The position numbers and the translations under genes are program-made. Positions 9,580 through 21,285 of a stretch of 64,000 bases of DNA are shown here, one piece after another. Source of the stretch: Eretmocerus hayati (taxonomy: Eukaryota > Arthropoda > Insecta > Hymenoptera > Aphelinidae); NCBI GenBank assembly GCA_029851415.1, contig CM056742.1, forward strand, positions 53,050,954-53,114,953, given 5' to 3'. Under the pieces are notes generated by a model. That model had not been told where the DNA came from. It did not search any database and worked only from the letters and a program-made list of their open reading frames with translations. Within the stretch, counting starts at the first letter, position 1; each line of letters opens with the position of its first letter.

Positions 9580-9880
9580 TCACTCGGGGCCGCGCAGCAT
9601 CTCGCACTGGCCCCGACAGCGATACGCGATCACTTTCTAGCGCTCGGGCGCATTGGCTATGCCTCGAGCCTCATGCGAGGAATCGCGGGGCGCTTAACGC
9701 TCGTAGTCCCGCGAGCATGGCGCGATGCAAAACCTCCCGAGCATCACGCTCTCCTCAGTCTCTCCGTGTATTTAGACCTTCGCCTGCGGCTCAGGCCTAA
9801 AAAAGTCACTCGAAGTGCGAAAACCATCGTTTGCGCCCTTGTATCATAATATACTATTTTGGTACACTTGACTTCTATTT
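9580..9880 (-). repeat. Right inverted repeat of the putative transposon, with the GCCTGCGGCTCAGGC hairpin
   Basis: A GC-rich island (about 9590-9790). Its outer 110 bp match the left end in inverse orientation and include GACCTTCGCCTGCGGCTCAG, the same hairpin core as at 3740-3770 and 26150-26180. Outermost is TTGTATCATAATATACTATTTTGGT, the reverse complement of the AAAATAGTA terminal motif. Confidence 0.6.
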
Positions 9881-10420
9881 CGTTACTTACTAAAAGGTAT
9901 GCCAAACAAAACTGGTACAGCAATTTTCAACGTACTTAAGCTCATCTTCTTTGTTTTTGTTTCAACTTTAAGATGCTCTTTACAAAATTGCAAATTTCGA
10001 TTTCTACCCGATTCTACGTCCACATTACTAAGAAGAAGTGCAGTGTTCCTAATTTGCCCCCACCCATTTTTCTATGTGGAGGGCTTTGCGTAATGCCGCA
10101 AGTACCATGAGCACTTTTTTGTCGAGATAACATGTTTTTCAGGTGTATTTAGCGATATCCAGCAGGATGAGGCCTTCAAAACGAACCAGGCCTCGCAGAA
10201 TATGCTAAAAAGTCGATTTTCATATTAATTTTGAGGTTATATGCACTCTACATCATCGATAATACCAGAAATCATGACGATTCATCTTTTTAATACATCA
10301 CCGTCATGCTCCGGGATCGATATCGCTTTTCCAGAGCTTAAAAATCGCGAAATGACTATGGGGGCATATTGGGATTACATCGTTAAGGGGACGTCGGGGC
10401 CTTATCAATATTGTACAGTT
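9881..10420. other. Gene-poor; one possible orphan exon
   Basis: The only suggestive stretch is about 10143-10227, which follows TTTTTCAG and reads VFSDIQQDEAFKTNQASQNM to a TAA. Its composition looks protein-like, but there is no match and no partner exon, so no gene is called. Confidence 0.25.
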
Positions 10421-10421
10421 A

Positions 10422-10580
10422 CCGACATGATCGAGTTTTCGTATTTCTCGATGAATTTTTGAGATATCAAAAATCTAACAAGTAACGCCGATTCTATGAG
10501 CCATACAGAATCGGCGTTACTTAGTAGAATCCAGATATCTCGATAATTCATCGAGAAATCCGAAAACTCGACAATGTCGG
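10422..10580. repeat. Inverted repeat (hairpin), ~160 bp
   Basis: CCGACATGATCGAGTTTTCG at the left pairs with CGAAAACTCGACAATGTCGG at the right. In the middle, AACGCCGATTCTATGAG pairs with ACAGAATCGGCGTT. No ORF. It is probably a small fold-back element, although no target duplication is visible. Confidence 0.75.
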
Positions 10581-11156
10581 TATCCGACATCCTCTTAAAA
10601 ACTCGCGAAAAATCTTTTCCTGCAAAAATCAAGATAGCTCGGCTCCAATTCCTCGACATCAAATGTATTTTAGAACATTTTAAAGGACTTGGGATTATTT
10701 TCCAAACGAGCTAAGATACATGAATAATAATGAGATGAGCCAAAACTATGAGCAAAACAAAAGTAGTGGGGGCATATTATGCACACTTACCTTACGTTTT
10801 TTTTGCAATTGAGACAAGTAGTCCTACATCACTTTTGAATCAATCTGGAATTCAGAATTGGGGTCATGATTTTGAACAAAATGTTGTGTGGATTCAACGA
10901 TGCGACGGAGCGATCCAGAAAATGGAAATAGTCGATTTCCTTTTAAAAAATGCGTATTTGTTTTCATCTCGAGACAGTATCCTCAACCAGAAAGCTTCAG
11001 CGACAATATTGAAATTCAAGAGAGCTATAATATGACAAATTGTCAACATTTCAATCATGCTCGACTAGGTATTCAAAGAAGCATTCGAACCTAATTCTCA
11101 AGATGATGAATAGCCAAGTTTCATTATTATTTACCATCTCATTTATTCTTGTTCAG

Positions 11157-11310
11157 ATGAAAAAATTACATCGGATTAAGGAACAAAATATTCAAAGAAT
11201 CAGGGAAAAATATCACCAGAAATTCATACAATTATTTATATGTCCCACTTTCCAAATAAAAATTTTCGACTCCTGTTTCTTTTTGTTCACTAGTCCGATG
11301 TAATTTTCCA
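11157..11310. repeat. Inverted repeat (hairpin), ~150 bp
   Basis: The left end AAAATTACATCGGATTAAGG pairs with CACTAGTCCGATGTAATTTT at the right end. The arms are about 30 bp with a longer unpaired interior. No ORF. Confidence 0.6.
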
Positions 11311-11909
11311 ATCTAAGGAAGAGAGGATTCGTGTGATTTCTCGAAAATATCGATATTTTTCGAAGCCTGAGGTATTTTAGCAAAAAAATTCAGATTTTCG
11401 ACCCGAAAAAAGGTATCTGACTAGAGGTCACACACAATATGATGGATCGGTCAGCAAATTTTTTTGGGGGTACTTTCTATGGTTTTGAACGAAATGTCCA
11501 ATGGGTTCGGCGATCAGGCGAACGGACCGCAAGCCAGTGAACAAAAATGGTGAAAAAAATTTTTTTTTGGATATCTGACCCCGCTATCGTTTCTAGATCG
11601 AAATAATACATATAGATTTAGAACTTCAGCCCTCCGTGATTTTTCAGGACAGACTTCAAAATTAGGGTGGCACCTCCTTCAAAAATCCTTTTTAACTCTC
11701 ACTTATTAGTCATAAGTAATCAAGAGTATCATAAAATGGGTAGGCGAATTTCTTTCTGATACAATATACAGTAGTGAGAAAGTAACTTGTCACGAATAAA
11801 CCTAGCTTCCTGCAGTTAAATTATATTATTCCTACATCATGGTCCAAGTTCTTCTGTAACTCTCTGATTCTTCGATCTACGTTACCCGTTTATTTTAATA
11901 TAGACAAAG
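11311..11909. other. AT-rich intergenic, no gene seen
   Basis: It contains TTTGAACGAAATGTCCAATG near 11488, which is similar to TTTGAACAAAATGTTGTGTG near 10871, so the two neighbourhoods may be diverged copies of one repeat. Nothing coding is visible. Confidence 0.35.
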
Positions 11910-12439
11910 TCCTCCTATTCGCGGTACTTTGGAAGTACGCATTTACACGTCCCTGAAGCTAGTCCAGGCAAGTCATGCCAAACCAAAAATAACTATGCCA
12001 ACAAGTATTTTTTTTAGCTAATTCATTATCACACAGCGGATTTTATTGCTCTTTCCGTTTTCGAGGAATCGAGTCCTGGGCTGACGGAAGCTGAAGCTAG
12101 CCCGAACAATGATGAAAGAGCCGTGTAGCGGGATTGAGTAGTGACTCATTTTTCGTTGCTTTTCCATTGCTCTGAGAATCTACAAACAAAATGGAGTTAG
12201 GTTCGAAAATGGCGGAGTTATAACGATTTCGGGCTGAAATTCAATGAAGCTAGCCCAGGCATGAAGGTAAATGGGAACTTGCAGATATGCGACTTGATTG
12301 ATATTTTATTACTTTTTTATTGCTTGAAGAATACACTAACGACATGGCGCCAAAGTCAAAAATGGCCGTGTTATGGCGGATGAGGTGGACGGGAATCAGC
12401 GAAACTCAGGAATATAGTCGGGCGACTGAGTTTGGGATA

Positions 12440-13420
12440 CGGAAAGTGGTGGTTTCATGGCCAATTATGTCAGCCACACACGTGCCAAACATCCAAGAGA
12501 TGACCATTGATGTGGTGAATGCCTGCACGGAGATTTCTGGAACCCTCAGAATGTATGACCGCCCCAGAAGTGGACAGAAAACGGTGCAGAGCCCGGGAAT
12601 CACCGAGTTATCGAGTTCGGAGTGAATTCACTACGGATTCCCACGGACAGACACGTGCCAAACATCCTCAAGAGGCTTATTGACGTGAAGAATGCCCCCT
12701 CTGAGATTCCTAAAACCCTCAAAATTTATTACCACCCAAGAAAGGGCCAGAAAACGGTGCAGAGCCCAGGAATGACCAAGTTATCGAGTTCGGAGTGGAT
12801 TTATAACGAATTCTGACCGGCACACGAGTGCCAAACACCCACAAGGTGCTTATTGATGTGGGAAATGCTTTCTCTGGGATTCCGGAAATCCTGAATGCAT
12901 TACCACCCAAGAAAGGTCCAGAAAACGGTGCAGTGCCCCGATATCAAGTTATCGCGTCCATAGTGGATTCATAACGAATTCTGACAGACGCACGTGTGCC
13001 GAACATCGCGAGGTACTTCTCGAGGTGGAGAATGCCTGCTCTGAGATTCCTGAAACCCTCAGAATTCATTACCACCCAAGGAAGGGCCAGAAAACGGTGC
13101 AGAGTCCGGATATCATCGAGTTATTGCGTTCACAGTGGATTCATAACGAGATCTGACAGACACACGTGTGCCAAACATCCACAAGGGGCTCATTGAAGCG
13201 GGAAATGCCTGCTCTGGGATTCTTGAAATCCTCAGAATTCATTACCACCCAAGAAAGGGCCAGAAAAACGGTGCAGAGCCCGGATAGCATCGAGTTATCG
13301 CGTTCAGAGTGGATTCCTAACGAATTCTGACAGACACACGTGTGCCAAACATCCGCAAGGTACTTATTGAGCTGGAGAATGCCTGCCCTGAGATCCCTGG
13401 AATGCTTTGAATATACCCGG
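12440..13420 (+). repeat. Left-arm tandem array, ~172-bp units
   Basis: The anchor AGTTATCG recurs at about 12606, 12779, 12947, 13119 (as AGTTATTG) and 13293, giving spacings of 168-174 bp. Each unit contains CACACGTGTGCCAAACATCC or a variant, GAGATTCCTGAAACCCTCAG and CCAGAAAACGGTGCAGAG. The units are diverged by substitutions. Frames open across two units are artefacts. Confidence 0.85.
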
Positions 13421-13632
13421 TCAAATGTACACGACGATTACAGGTGGTGTTACAAATACGGACCATGTCGGAATAGCTCTGAATCCTGACTAAATGCCCG
13501 TTTTGAACGCTTCCTGATCTATATAACGTACTCCTCCCCCCAATGTCTCAATTCATATCACCGGCGGAATCAGGCCAGACCAACGAATGATACTAAGAAA
13601 TATACGTGGGCATACTGGAATTTATTCAGTGC

Positions 13633-15303
13633 TGAGAGTTACAGTACCCTCCAAAATGAATAAATAATGGATAGTCTCAGTCAATCAAGGATATTTCGGA
13701 CCCGGTTAGTCGTACGGCAATTTTGAGAACAACATCTCAAAGATCAGGAAAAAATCTATCGATTTATGTGTTTCAAACATTCTTCACACATTTCTCAAGT
13801 TGCCTCAATCGATGGTGAAGAATGAAAAAAATTACCCATAAATCAATCACTCATCACTCTGACGGGAGTGATCCGATCATGAAAATTCAAACGGGATTTT
13901 GTAGATCGTCAGAAAATCCACAAGTTTTGTTGCACAGAAAATTTTCGTGCGATCCTTCCCTTCTGAGCTACGAAGAAAAGGAAAGTTGTTCAGAAAAATC
14001 TGCATACCGAAGCGGTGGCCGGTGCACTCGGCTCACGTATTCGTAAAATATTGTACTTCAAATATGAGGTCGGAAACATTTTCTGTCACATGATTGCGAC
14101 GTAAAATTTCCTCAGCTTTTCAAATTTGCCTTCGAATTTTTCACTTATATGCAAATGACGGGTCTTTTTGATTATTAATGCACGAGAAATCATGAATTCA
14201 CGGGGTGATTCTAGTGATGAGACCACTGTCACGTGAAAATCTGTAGATCTAACTCAAGACCGAACTGGTAAACTCTGATGGGTTGAAAATCTCATGCCCA
14301 TGATATTGAATTGGGGAAGGAGCTGTATCGAGAAGGTACATCATCAAAAATCTTCTCTCGGAGTTGAGGTCGAGTTAGCGATTTAAAGATCGCAGCTCTA
14401 CAAGTATGATCCAATGATATCACAACCCTTCTCGATATGCTATGGAGAATCCGAATTGAATTTGATCACCAATTTTTCTCGTATCACTGTATTTGTAGAT
14501 TGTCATTTTGATGACAGAAGAGGGAGGCGATGAAAGTGGAATTGTTCAGACTTTCATTAGCGGCAATTGAATTAATCAGAATACTCTCCCAATTTCTACC
14601 CTAACTATGATACAGCTCCTTTCTTAATTCAATATAATGGGCATGAGATTTCTAACCCATCAGAGTTCACCAGTTCGGTCTTGAGTTCGATCTACAGATT
14701 TTTACGTGACAGTGGTCTCATTACTAGAATCACCCCGCGCATTGATGATTTCTCGTGCATTAATGTTCGAAAACGACCCAACGTTCGCATGTAGATGAAA
14801 AATCCAAAGGCAAATTCGAAAAGCTCAGGGAGTTTTACGTAGCAATCATGTGACAAAAAATGTTTTTGACCTCATATTTGAAGTACAATATTTTACGAAT
14901 ACGCGAGCCGAGTGCACCGGCCACCGCTTCAGTACGTAGATTTTTCTGAACAACTTTCTCTTTTCAGGCTCGTAGCTCAGAAGGAAAGGGTTGCACGAAA
15001 ATTTTCTATGGAACCAAACTTGTAGATTTCTTAACGATCTAAAAAATCCCGTTCGAATTTTCATGGTGGGATCACTCCCGTCAAAGTTATGAGTGATTGA
15101 TTTATGGATAATTTTTTTTATTTTTCACCGTCGATTTAGGCAATTTGAAAAATGAGTAAAAAATGTTTGAAACACATAAATCGATAGATTTTCTCTGATC
15201 TTTAAGATGCTCCTTTCGAAATTGCCGTACAACCAACTGGGTCGGAAATATCGTTGATTGACTGAGACTATCCATTATCCATTAATTTTGGAGGGTATTG
15301 TAT
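13633..15303. repeat. Nested 1.67-kb palindrome
   Basis: Left-arm sequence 13640-14325 is repeated in inverse at about 14604-15300: CAGTACCCTCCAAAATGAAT versus ATTAATTTTGGAGGGTATTG, GGGAGTGATC near 13864 versus GATCACTCCC near 15069, and CATGATATTGAATTGGGGAA near 14298 versus TTCTTAATTCAATATAATGG near 14621. A ~280-bp spacer separates the arms. The ORFs of about 70 codons in both arms are mirror copies of the same sequence and are not credible genes. Confidence 0.8.
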
Positions 15304-15572
15304 TTTGAGTTGGAAGATCAGAGTTCGAGTGATTGAAAACGGACCGTTGTAAGTATATCAAAACGCGTGGATTCAAATAAAACAAAAATGTCGATTATTT
15401 TGAAAACCCCCGACCGATGATTTTGATTCTTCCTGGAAAATGATCTAAAGACTGGCCCGGAACATATCTTATCGAATTTTTCATGATCATGCACCTAACA
15501 CTTTTCCACCATCCCGACCCGCCGTGGCTTGTTTCAAAATTGCCATATCTTCATTTACATTGAAACTGCAAG

Positions 15573-17400
15573 AACGAATGAATGAATGATAACCTTCATT
15601 CGCCAAAGGGCAAAAATACAAAAATACAGTAGGATATGAAACATATGTGTCTTTTATATAATAAATACATTAAATTCATGAAAATTCGTCATTTTGGTTA
15701 AGGCTATTGGAATTTTCACAGAAAGTGACTAGTCATCTTGAGGCATCGTAAGATGCACGAGAGTCATAGAAAAGGAAAGAGGAAAAAGTCACTTTTCCTT
15801 ATACATATATCAGTCTTGACAAGAAAGATTGAGGAAAAAGAAACACTCTCACGTTTGGGAAGACATATGAAAAAGACATGGGCCTACAGTAATATCACAG
15901 GAATCTCAGTTAGGTAGCGAGAAAGCCACGCATAACTCTTCTAAAGTAGAAAACATGAATTGAAACGGCTCATGCCTATCACAGTTAACGGATTAAAATA
16001 GTGTTTCTTCTCCACACCAATCCTCTGGGAAGACTGTGTTAATAGGAAGTCTTTTAAGGACTCTTCAAATAATGATATCTTCCCAAGCTGCTGAAAGCCC
16101 GGAGGGAGAAAGTTCCACAAATGAGCACATTGGACCTGCAAAGATCTCCTTCCATATTCAAGTCTCATGTTGGGAACTTCGAGTACCCGCTCTTCTAGAT
16201 CACCCCGTGCGGGGCGTTTGGATTGGTACCTGGTAAACATCGCAGCTAGGTAGCCAGGTTCTCCTGAGTGCATGGTCTTATGCATCAAGAGAGCTGCGAA
16301 GTACATTCTCCACGAGTCAATACGTAACCAACTCAAACGCTCCCTAAACGGGGTGATGTGCTCGTCTCTCCTAAGATCAGAAATATATCTCACACATGAA
16401 TTGCTTAGTCTCTGTATCCGTTGCCGCTGTTCGTCCGTGGCGTCGAGGTACACGACCGTGCAATGATCTAGGTGCGGTTGAACTAATGACTCGACTAGGC
16501 GAATTCGGAGAGGTCTGGTGATACATGCCCTAAAAAAACCGCAGATCGTATGGGGCTCTGTTGACTTTCTTAGTTACTTGGTCAATGTGCGGTTTCCATG
16601 TCAATTCACTGCCAAGTGTAACACCAAGACTCACGACCGTATCACTGAACAGGATGAACTTTCCCTCCTGTATCTCAACCCCTGGCAAGGCCATTCTCTT
16701 CAGATCTTCGATATTTCTCTCCGAACTGAAGTAGATTGCCTTGGTCTTGCCAGCGTTGAGACACAGGCCGGAATTTCTCGCCCACTAGGCAACTAGTCGC
16801 CTTATTTCGCCCAGTCGAGCAATACCTTCCCTGATCTTATTTTTCTCGATTTGGAGATGAATTTGGAGATCATCCGCATAAAATAGATGATGAACCGACT
16901 TTCCGTCTAGCAAACCAGCCAGGTTATTCACATACAAGCTGAAGAGGAGAGGCCCAAGGACGGACCCCTGTGGAACACCCAGATTGGTTTCGAGCCAATC
17001 AGATTTGCCTACTTTAGAAATGATTTGTTGGGTGCGACCCTGTAAATATGATTTTATCCACAGGAGCGCCGATTTCGAGAAGCTAGGATGTCGTAGCTTC
17101 CTCAACAGCTTGGATGGTGAGATCGTGTCAAAAGCTTTACCAAAATCGAATAGTAGGAGCAGAGTGATCTTCTTCCTGTCTATGCCTACTCTGATGTCAT
17201 CGGTCAATTTTAACAGATGCTATGGTGTTGCCTAAAACCAGTCTGGAAGCGATCAAGTATCTTCTCGGTTTTCAAATACTCCGTGATTTGGTCATGTGCA
17301 ATTTTTCCCAGAACCTTGGAGAGGAAGAACAGCAGCGCTATAGGACGGAAGTCCGAGACCGTTGATGGAGCAGCAGTCTTCTTTAATGCGATCACCTGGC
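15573..17400 (-). mobile_element. LINE family A, copy 1, 5'-truncated at a TC array
   Basis: Read on the minus strand, the element ends at about 15573 in a (CATT)n-like tail after a 3' untranslated region, and begins abruptly at the (TC)n array at 17401. It is about 70-80% similar, as judged by eye, to the copy at 30840-32981. Only the reverse transcriptase and C-terminal region remain. Confidence 0.8.
15941..17395 (-). pseudogene. LINE family A reverse transcriptase and C-terminal region (broken)
   Basis: The protein would copy LINE RNA into DNA at the nicked target. The segment 17395-17210 holds [20 protein letters not shown]. The segment 17207-16785 holds DFGKAFDTI, GVPQGSVLGPLLF and FYADDLQIH, that is, RT motifs A, B and C. 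The first motif has Gly where family members usually have Ser. The segment 16453-15941 holds the C-terminal part (CVRYISDLRRDEHITPFRERL). The three pieces are in different frames or split by stops, so the copy is dead. Confidence 0.85.
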
Positions 17401-17503
<103 letters not shown>

Positions 17504-17794
17504 CGGTAAGTGTCTTCACACGCATTCAACATCGCTCCGTGGTAAAACATCTTTTTGACCATCAAAATATCGCCCCGAGCGGCACCTTTTTGCAGATTGG
17601 ACTTCATCCTGCAGGCTCATACCACTGAAGCATCACTGCGTGGCTCCTGCTAGAGCCTGGGAGGAATAATTCCAATGCTAAAACTCCAACAACAACACCG
17701 AGTTGGCAGTGCTCGGCGCCCAAAGTGAGCTTTCTGTGCATGCTCGGAGGTCGTCTGCTACGCTGGCCTGCCTCTCTGTCTTGCTGTCTGCTGC

Positions 17795-18946
17795 ATGATG
17801 AGCAACAACACCTTACGCGTGGGCAGCAGAGAATGCGGCATCCGCAAAAGACCAGCCCATGTCAAGTGCTCGAAGTCATCTCGAGGAGCAGTGACATGTG
17901 AAAGATGTCTCCAGGTAGGCGAAACTCCAGATGCACAAATAACATCGAGTGCGTCGGAGCAGACGACTACGACTTGTCGCCTCAGCATGGGCATGCAAAC
18001 AGCCAGAGTGAGAGAGAAGGAGAATACGAAATCGCAAAGACGTGTGAGTAGTCAGCTTATCTCACACACGCGGCTCAGCTCGCGCGCTCCGTCAGGACTG
18101 CCTCCCTCCGCTCAACAGCATACCACCGCCGCGAGCCGCAGCGCGAAGCTCCCCACCACCAATGCCTCTCTTTCTCCCGAGAGCCCGCAGCTCGCGCTAG
18201 AGAGGAATATGCTATCGCCTGCCGATCTGTCTCCGTCATGTGGCGCGAAAATCCATCAGTCCAATACAGTAGAGCCCGCGAATATTCAAAAGCAGCGAAC
18301 TGACGCGCGGCTCACCGCTACGATCCAGTCACTGTTTACCACACCTCCTGTGGACCACGATGTCGGGTCGGCGGAGAGTAACATCCCCAACATCTCGGAA
18401 CAATCTGCAGTGCCATCAGCATCGACACCGACGAATTCCCCTGAATCTGAATGGGTATTTATAGCGCAGTCTACACTGGACCTCTTTTATCAACAATATG
18501 CCATGCTCCGGGATCAGCTCGACGAAATAAAATCTCTCGTGAGTCGACAAAACGTTGCGATTCTTTCTCCATCTCTCACGCCAACGGTGAAAGAGGTGGA
18601 TGATCGGCTGTTGGAACGTGTATCTTCTCTCGAGAGACTCATCGAGAAGCAAAGCTCCCAGCTGGAGGAGCTTTGTTTGGATCACCAGCTTCTCCTGGAG
18701 CAGAATACCACCATGAAAGGCCAGCTTTCCACTCTGACTGAGCTATTTGAAGTTCATCAGTGTAGTTTGCGAGATAGAGAATGTAGAATTAATGATAATA
18801 GTAATGTCGAATCGACACATCAATCCTTGATTACTCTTATTCCACCTACGACGGACAAGCGCCCCACTCACATGCTGGATAGCAAAGACAGGGTCACGGC
18901 AGGGACGGTCTTGAGCACTGTAAATCAATCATTAATGGTGTTTTGA
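17795..18946 (+). CDS. LINE ORF1 with partial PHD-like finger and coiled coil
   Basis: The 383-residue frame starts at ATGATG. Residues ~13-40 read CGIRKRPAHVKCSKS followed by TCERC, which resembles the second half of a PHD finger (HxxC...CxxC). A long Ser/Pro/Thr-rich segment follows. Residues ~230-335 are a leucine-heptad coiled coil (DQLDEIKSLVSRQ, LLERVSSLERLIEKQSSQLE). PHD plus coiled-coil ORF1 proteins are known from several LINE clades. After about 18910 a +1 shift continues as CKSIINGVLKENSNASPAQL, so the natural C-terminus has been lost by a frameshift. Codon usage is more GC-rich than the flanks. Confidence 0.6.
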   Translation: MMSNNTLRVGSRECGIRKRPAHVKCSKSSRGAVTCERCLQVGETPDAQITSSASEQTTTTCRLSMGMQTARVREKENTKSQRRVSSQLISHTRLSSRAPSGLPPSAQQHTTAASRSAKLPTTNASLSPESPQLALERNMLSPADLSPSCGAKIHQSNTVEPANIQKQRTDARLTATIQSLFTTPPVDHDVGSAESNIPNISEQSAVPSASTPTNSPESEWVFIAQSTLDLFYQQYAMLRDQLDEIKSLVSRQNVAILSPSLTPTVKEVDDRLLERVSSLERLIEKQSSQLEELCLDHQLLLEQNTTMKGQLSTLTELFEVHQCSLRDRECRINDNSNVESTHQSLITLIPPTTDKRPTHMLDSKDRVTAGTVLSTVNQSLMVF

Positions 18947-19009
18947 AAGAAAATTCTAATGCCTCGCCGGCACAGCTATCTGATATTTGTTACGCAGTGC
19001 TCAAGTCTG

Positions 19010-19145
19010 TCTGTTTTTACATCAACGGACAAGAGATACCACGCAAGACCGAGCTGAGATATCTGAGTGTATGGCTCGACGACAAGTGGTCGTTCAAGAA
19101 ACACATCCAAGAAGCCGCGTAGAAGGCAAGCAGGGTCTGAGGGGC
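19010..19145 (+). pseudogene. R1-clade LINE ORF2 fragment
   Basis: It encodes FYINGQEIPRKTELRYL followed by VWLDDKWSFKKHIQEAA and then a stop. The same segment is seen intact at 48860-49000 (plus) and in the minus-strand copies near 37600 and 39250. It lies just past the reverse transcriptase in the parent LINE. Confidence 0.85.
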
Positions 19146-19379
19146 TCTCACACGGCCGTGTCTCGCCTGGTATGGCCTGCGTGGACTATGCATAATCCGC
19201 GTAAGCTGAACCAGTCCGGTGTCTGGCGACGGATCCGAGGGATGATAAGGCGGATTGTGCCCTCTAACCATCTAAAAAAAATGAGAGAGAGAGGGGATGA
19301 TATTCTGAGAACCGGTCTGAGACCTGGTGCTGATGTTTGGCCCGAGTCAGGAAGGAGAATCGTGCATAATCCACGCTCA

Positions 19380-20760
19380 TGACTAGGTATTTCGATGATT
19401 TCCGCGAACTCCACCGTTTTCTGTCAAATTTCCGGCTTGTAGTGAGTTCTGAGAGTTTCAGGAATCTCAGAGGGAGCAATTCCTACATCTATGGAGATCT
19501 TGTGGATCTTTGGCACGCGTCTATCTGTCAGAGTCTGTTATAAACAACTCGTTATCTCGCTGATCTCCGCGAGATGGACTACTTTCTGTCCTTTCCTGGG
19601 ACGGTAATAAACCCCGAGGGTTCCAGGAATCTGAGAACCGGCATTCTCCACATCAATGTGTGCACCTTTCAGTAATTTGGCACACGTGTGTCTGTCAGAA
19701 TTCGTTATGAATCCATTCTGAACTCGATAACTCGATGATTTCCGGGCTCTGCACCGTTTTTGGCCCTTCCTGGGGCGTCAATGAATCCTAAGGGTTCCGG
19801 GAAACTCAGAAGGGCCATTCCACACATCAACGAGCATTTTGTGAATGTTTGGAACGTGTCTGTCTATCAGAATTCTTCATAAACCCATTCCGAACTCGTT
19901 GGCTCGCTGATTTCCGCGAGATTGACTGGTTCCTGTCAACTTCTGGGGCGTTAATTAATTCTGAGGGTTTCAGGTATCCCAGAGGGAGCAATTTCTACAT
20001 CGATGGTCATCTAATGAATGTTTGGCACGCGTCTATCTGTCAGAGTTCGTTACGAGTCTACCCCGAACTCGATAACTCGGTGATTCCCGGGCTCTGCACC
20101 ATTCTCTGGCCCTTTCTCGGGTGATGATAAATTCTAAGGGTTCCAGGAATCTCAGAGGGGGCAATTTCCACACCGATAAGCCTCTTGTAGATGTTTGGCA
20201 CACGTGTGTCTGTCAGAATACGTTATGAATTAACTCTGAACCCGAGAACTCGATGATATCCGGGCTCTGCACCGTTTTCTGGCCCTTTTTTGGGTGGTAA
20301 TGAATTTTGAGGGTTTCAGGAATCTCAGAGCGGGCATTCTTCACATCGATAAGCCCCTCGTAGATGTTTGGCACGTGTCTGTCTGTGAGATTTCGTTATG
20401 AATTTACTCCGAACTTGATAATTCGGTGAATCCCGGGCTCTGCACCGTTTTATGGCCCTTCCTCGGGTGGTTACGAATGCTCAGGGTTCCAGGAATCTCA
20501 GAGGGGGCATTTTTCACATCAATGGTCATCTTGTGATCGTTCGGCGAGTGTCTGTCTGTGAAAATCCATTATGAGATCACTCCGAACTCGATAACTCGGT
20601 GATCCCCGGGCTCTGCACTGTTTTCTGTCCACTTCTGGGATGGTAATGAATTCGGAGGGTTCCAGGAATTCCAGTGCAGGCAATCACCACATCAATGGTC
20701 ATCTTATCAATGTTTGGCACGTGTGTGGCTGACATAATTGACCATGAAACCACCTTTTTC
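19380..20760 (-). repeat. Right-arm tandem array, ~172-bp units (inverse of left arm)
   Basis: The anchor AACTCGATAACTCG and its variants occur at about 19546, 19731, 19893, 20066, 20240, 20412 and 20585, with spacings of 162-185 bp. At least seven units are present against five or six in the left arm, so the arms have changed copy number independently. Confidence 0.85.
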
Positions 20761-21285
20761 CGTCTCCCAAAGTGAGTATCCGTCTATATTTCTAAGTTTC
20801 GCTGATTTCCGTCCACCCCATCCGCCATAACTCGGCCACTTTTGACTTTGACGCCATTCCGTTTGTGAATTTTCCGAGCAATGAAAAAGTAATGAAATAT
20901 CAATCAAGTCCCATATCTGCAGGTTCCCACTTACCTTCATGCCTGGGCTAGCTTCATATGATTTCAGCCCAAATTCGTTATAACTCCGCCATTTTCGAAC
21001 CTAACGCCAGTTTGTTCGTAGTTTCTCAGAGCAATAAAAAAGTAACAAAAAATGAGTCACTACTCAATCCCGCTACACGGCTCTTTCATCAATTTCGGGG
21101 CTAGCTTCAGGTTCTGTCAGCCCAGGACTCGATTTCTCGAGAACGGAAAGAGCAATAAAATCCACTGTGTGGTAATAAATTAGCAATAAGAGATAATAAT
21201 TGTTGGCATGGTTATTTTTGGCTTGGCATGACTTGCCTGGGCTAGCTTCAGGGACGTCGCATTGACCGCGAATTCCGAGGGCTGC

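Larger units (their letters stand above)
3990..9850 (+). mobile_element. Putative DNA transposon carrying a multi-exon transposase-like gene
   Basis: The gene at 4429-9278 lies between two GC-rich segments that are inverted relative to each other. Left, 3990-4290: GGCGCAATGGTTTTCGC, then ACACGGAGAGACTGAGGAGA, and further in GAGATGCTCATCGCGC. Right, 9580-9850, read on the minus strand: GGCGCAAACGATGGTTTTCGC, ACACGGAGAGACTGAGGAGA, GAGATGCTGCGCGG. Outside them the AAAATAGTA..ATACAAGGGCG terminal motif occurs at 3675 (plus) and 9870 (minus). This is the layout of a DNA transposon with ~270-bp diverged terminal inverted repeats. The left side has an extra hairpin repeat inserted. No target-site duplication was identified, so the boundaries are inferred. 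Confidence 0.55.

Noticed and set aside
13822..15064. Two similar ~73-codon frames at 13822-14046 (+) and 14846-15064 (-)
   Set aside because: They are the same sequence in the two arms of a palindrome. Similarity reflects the repeat and not conservation of a protein.
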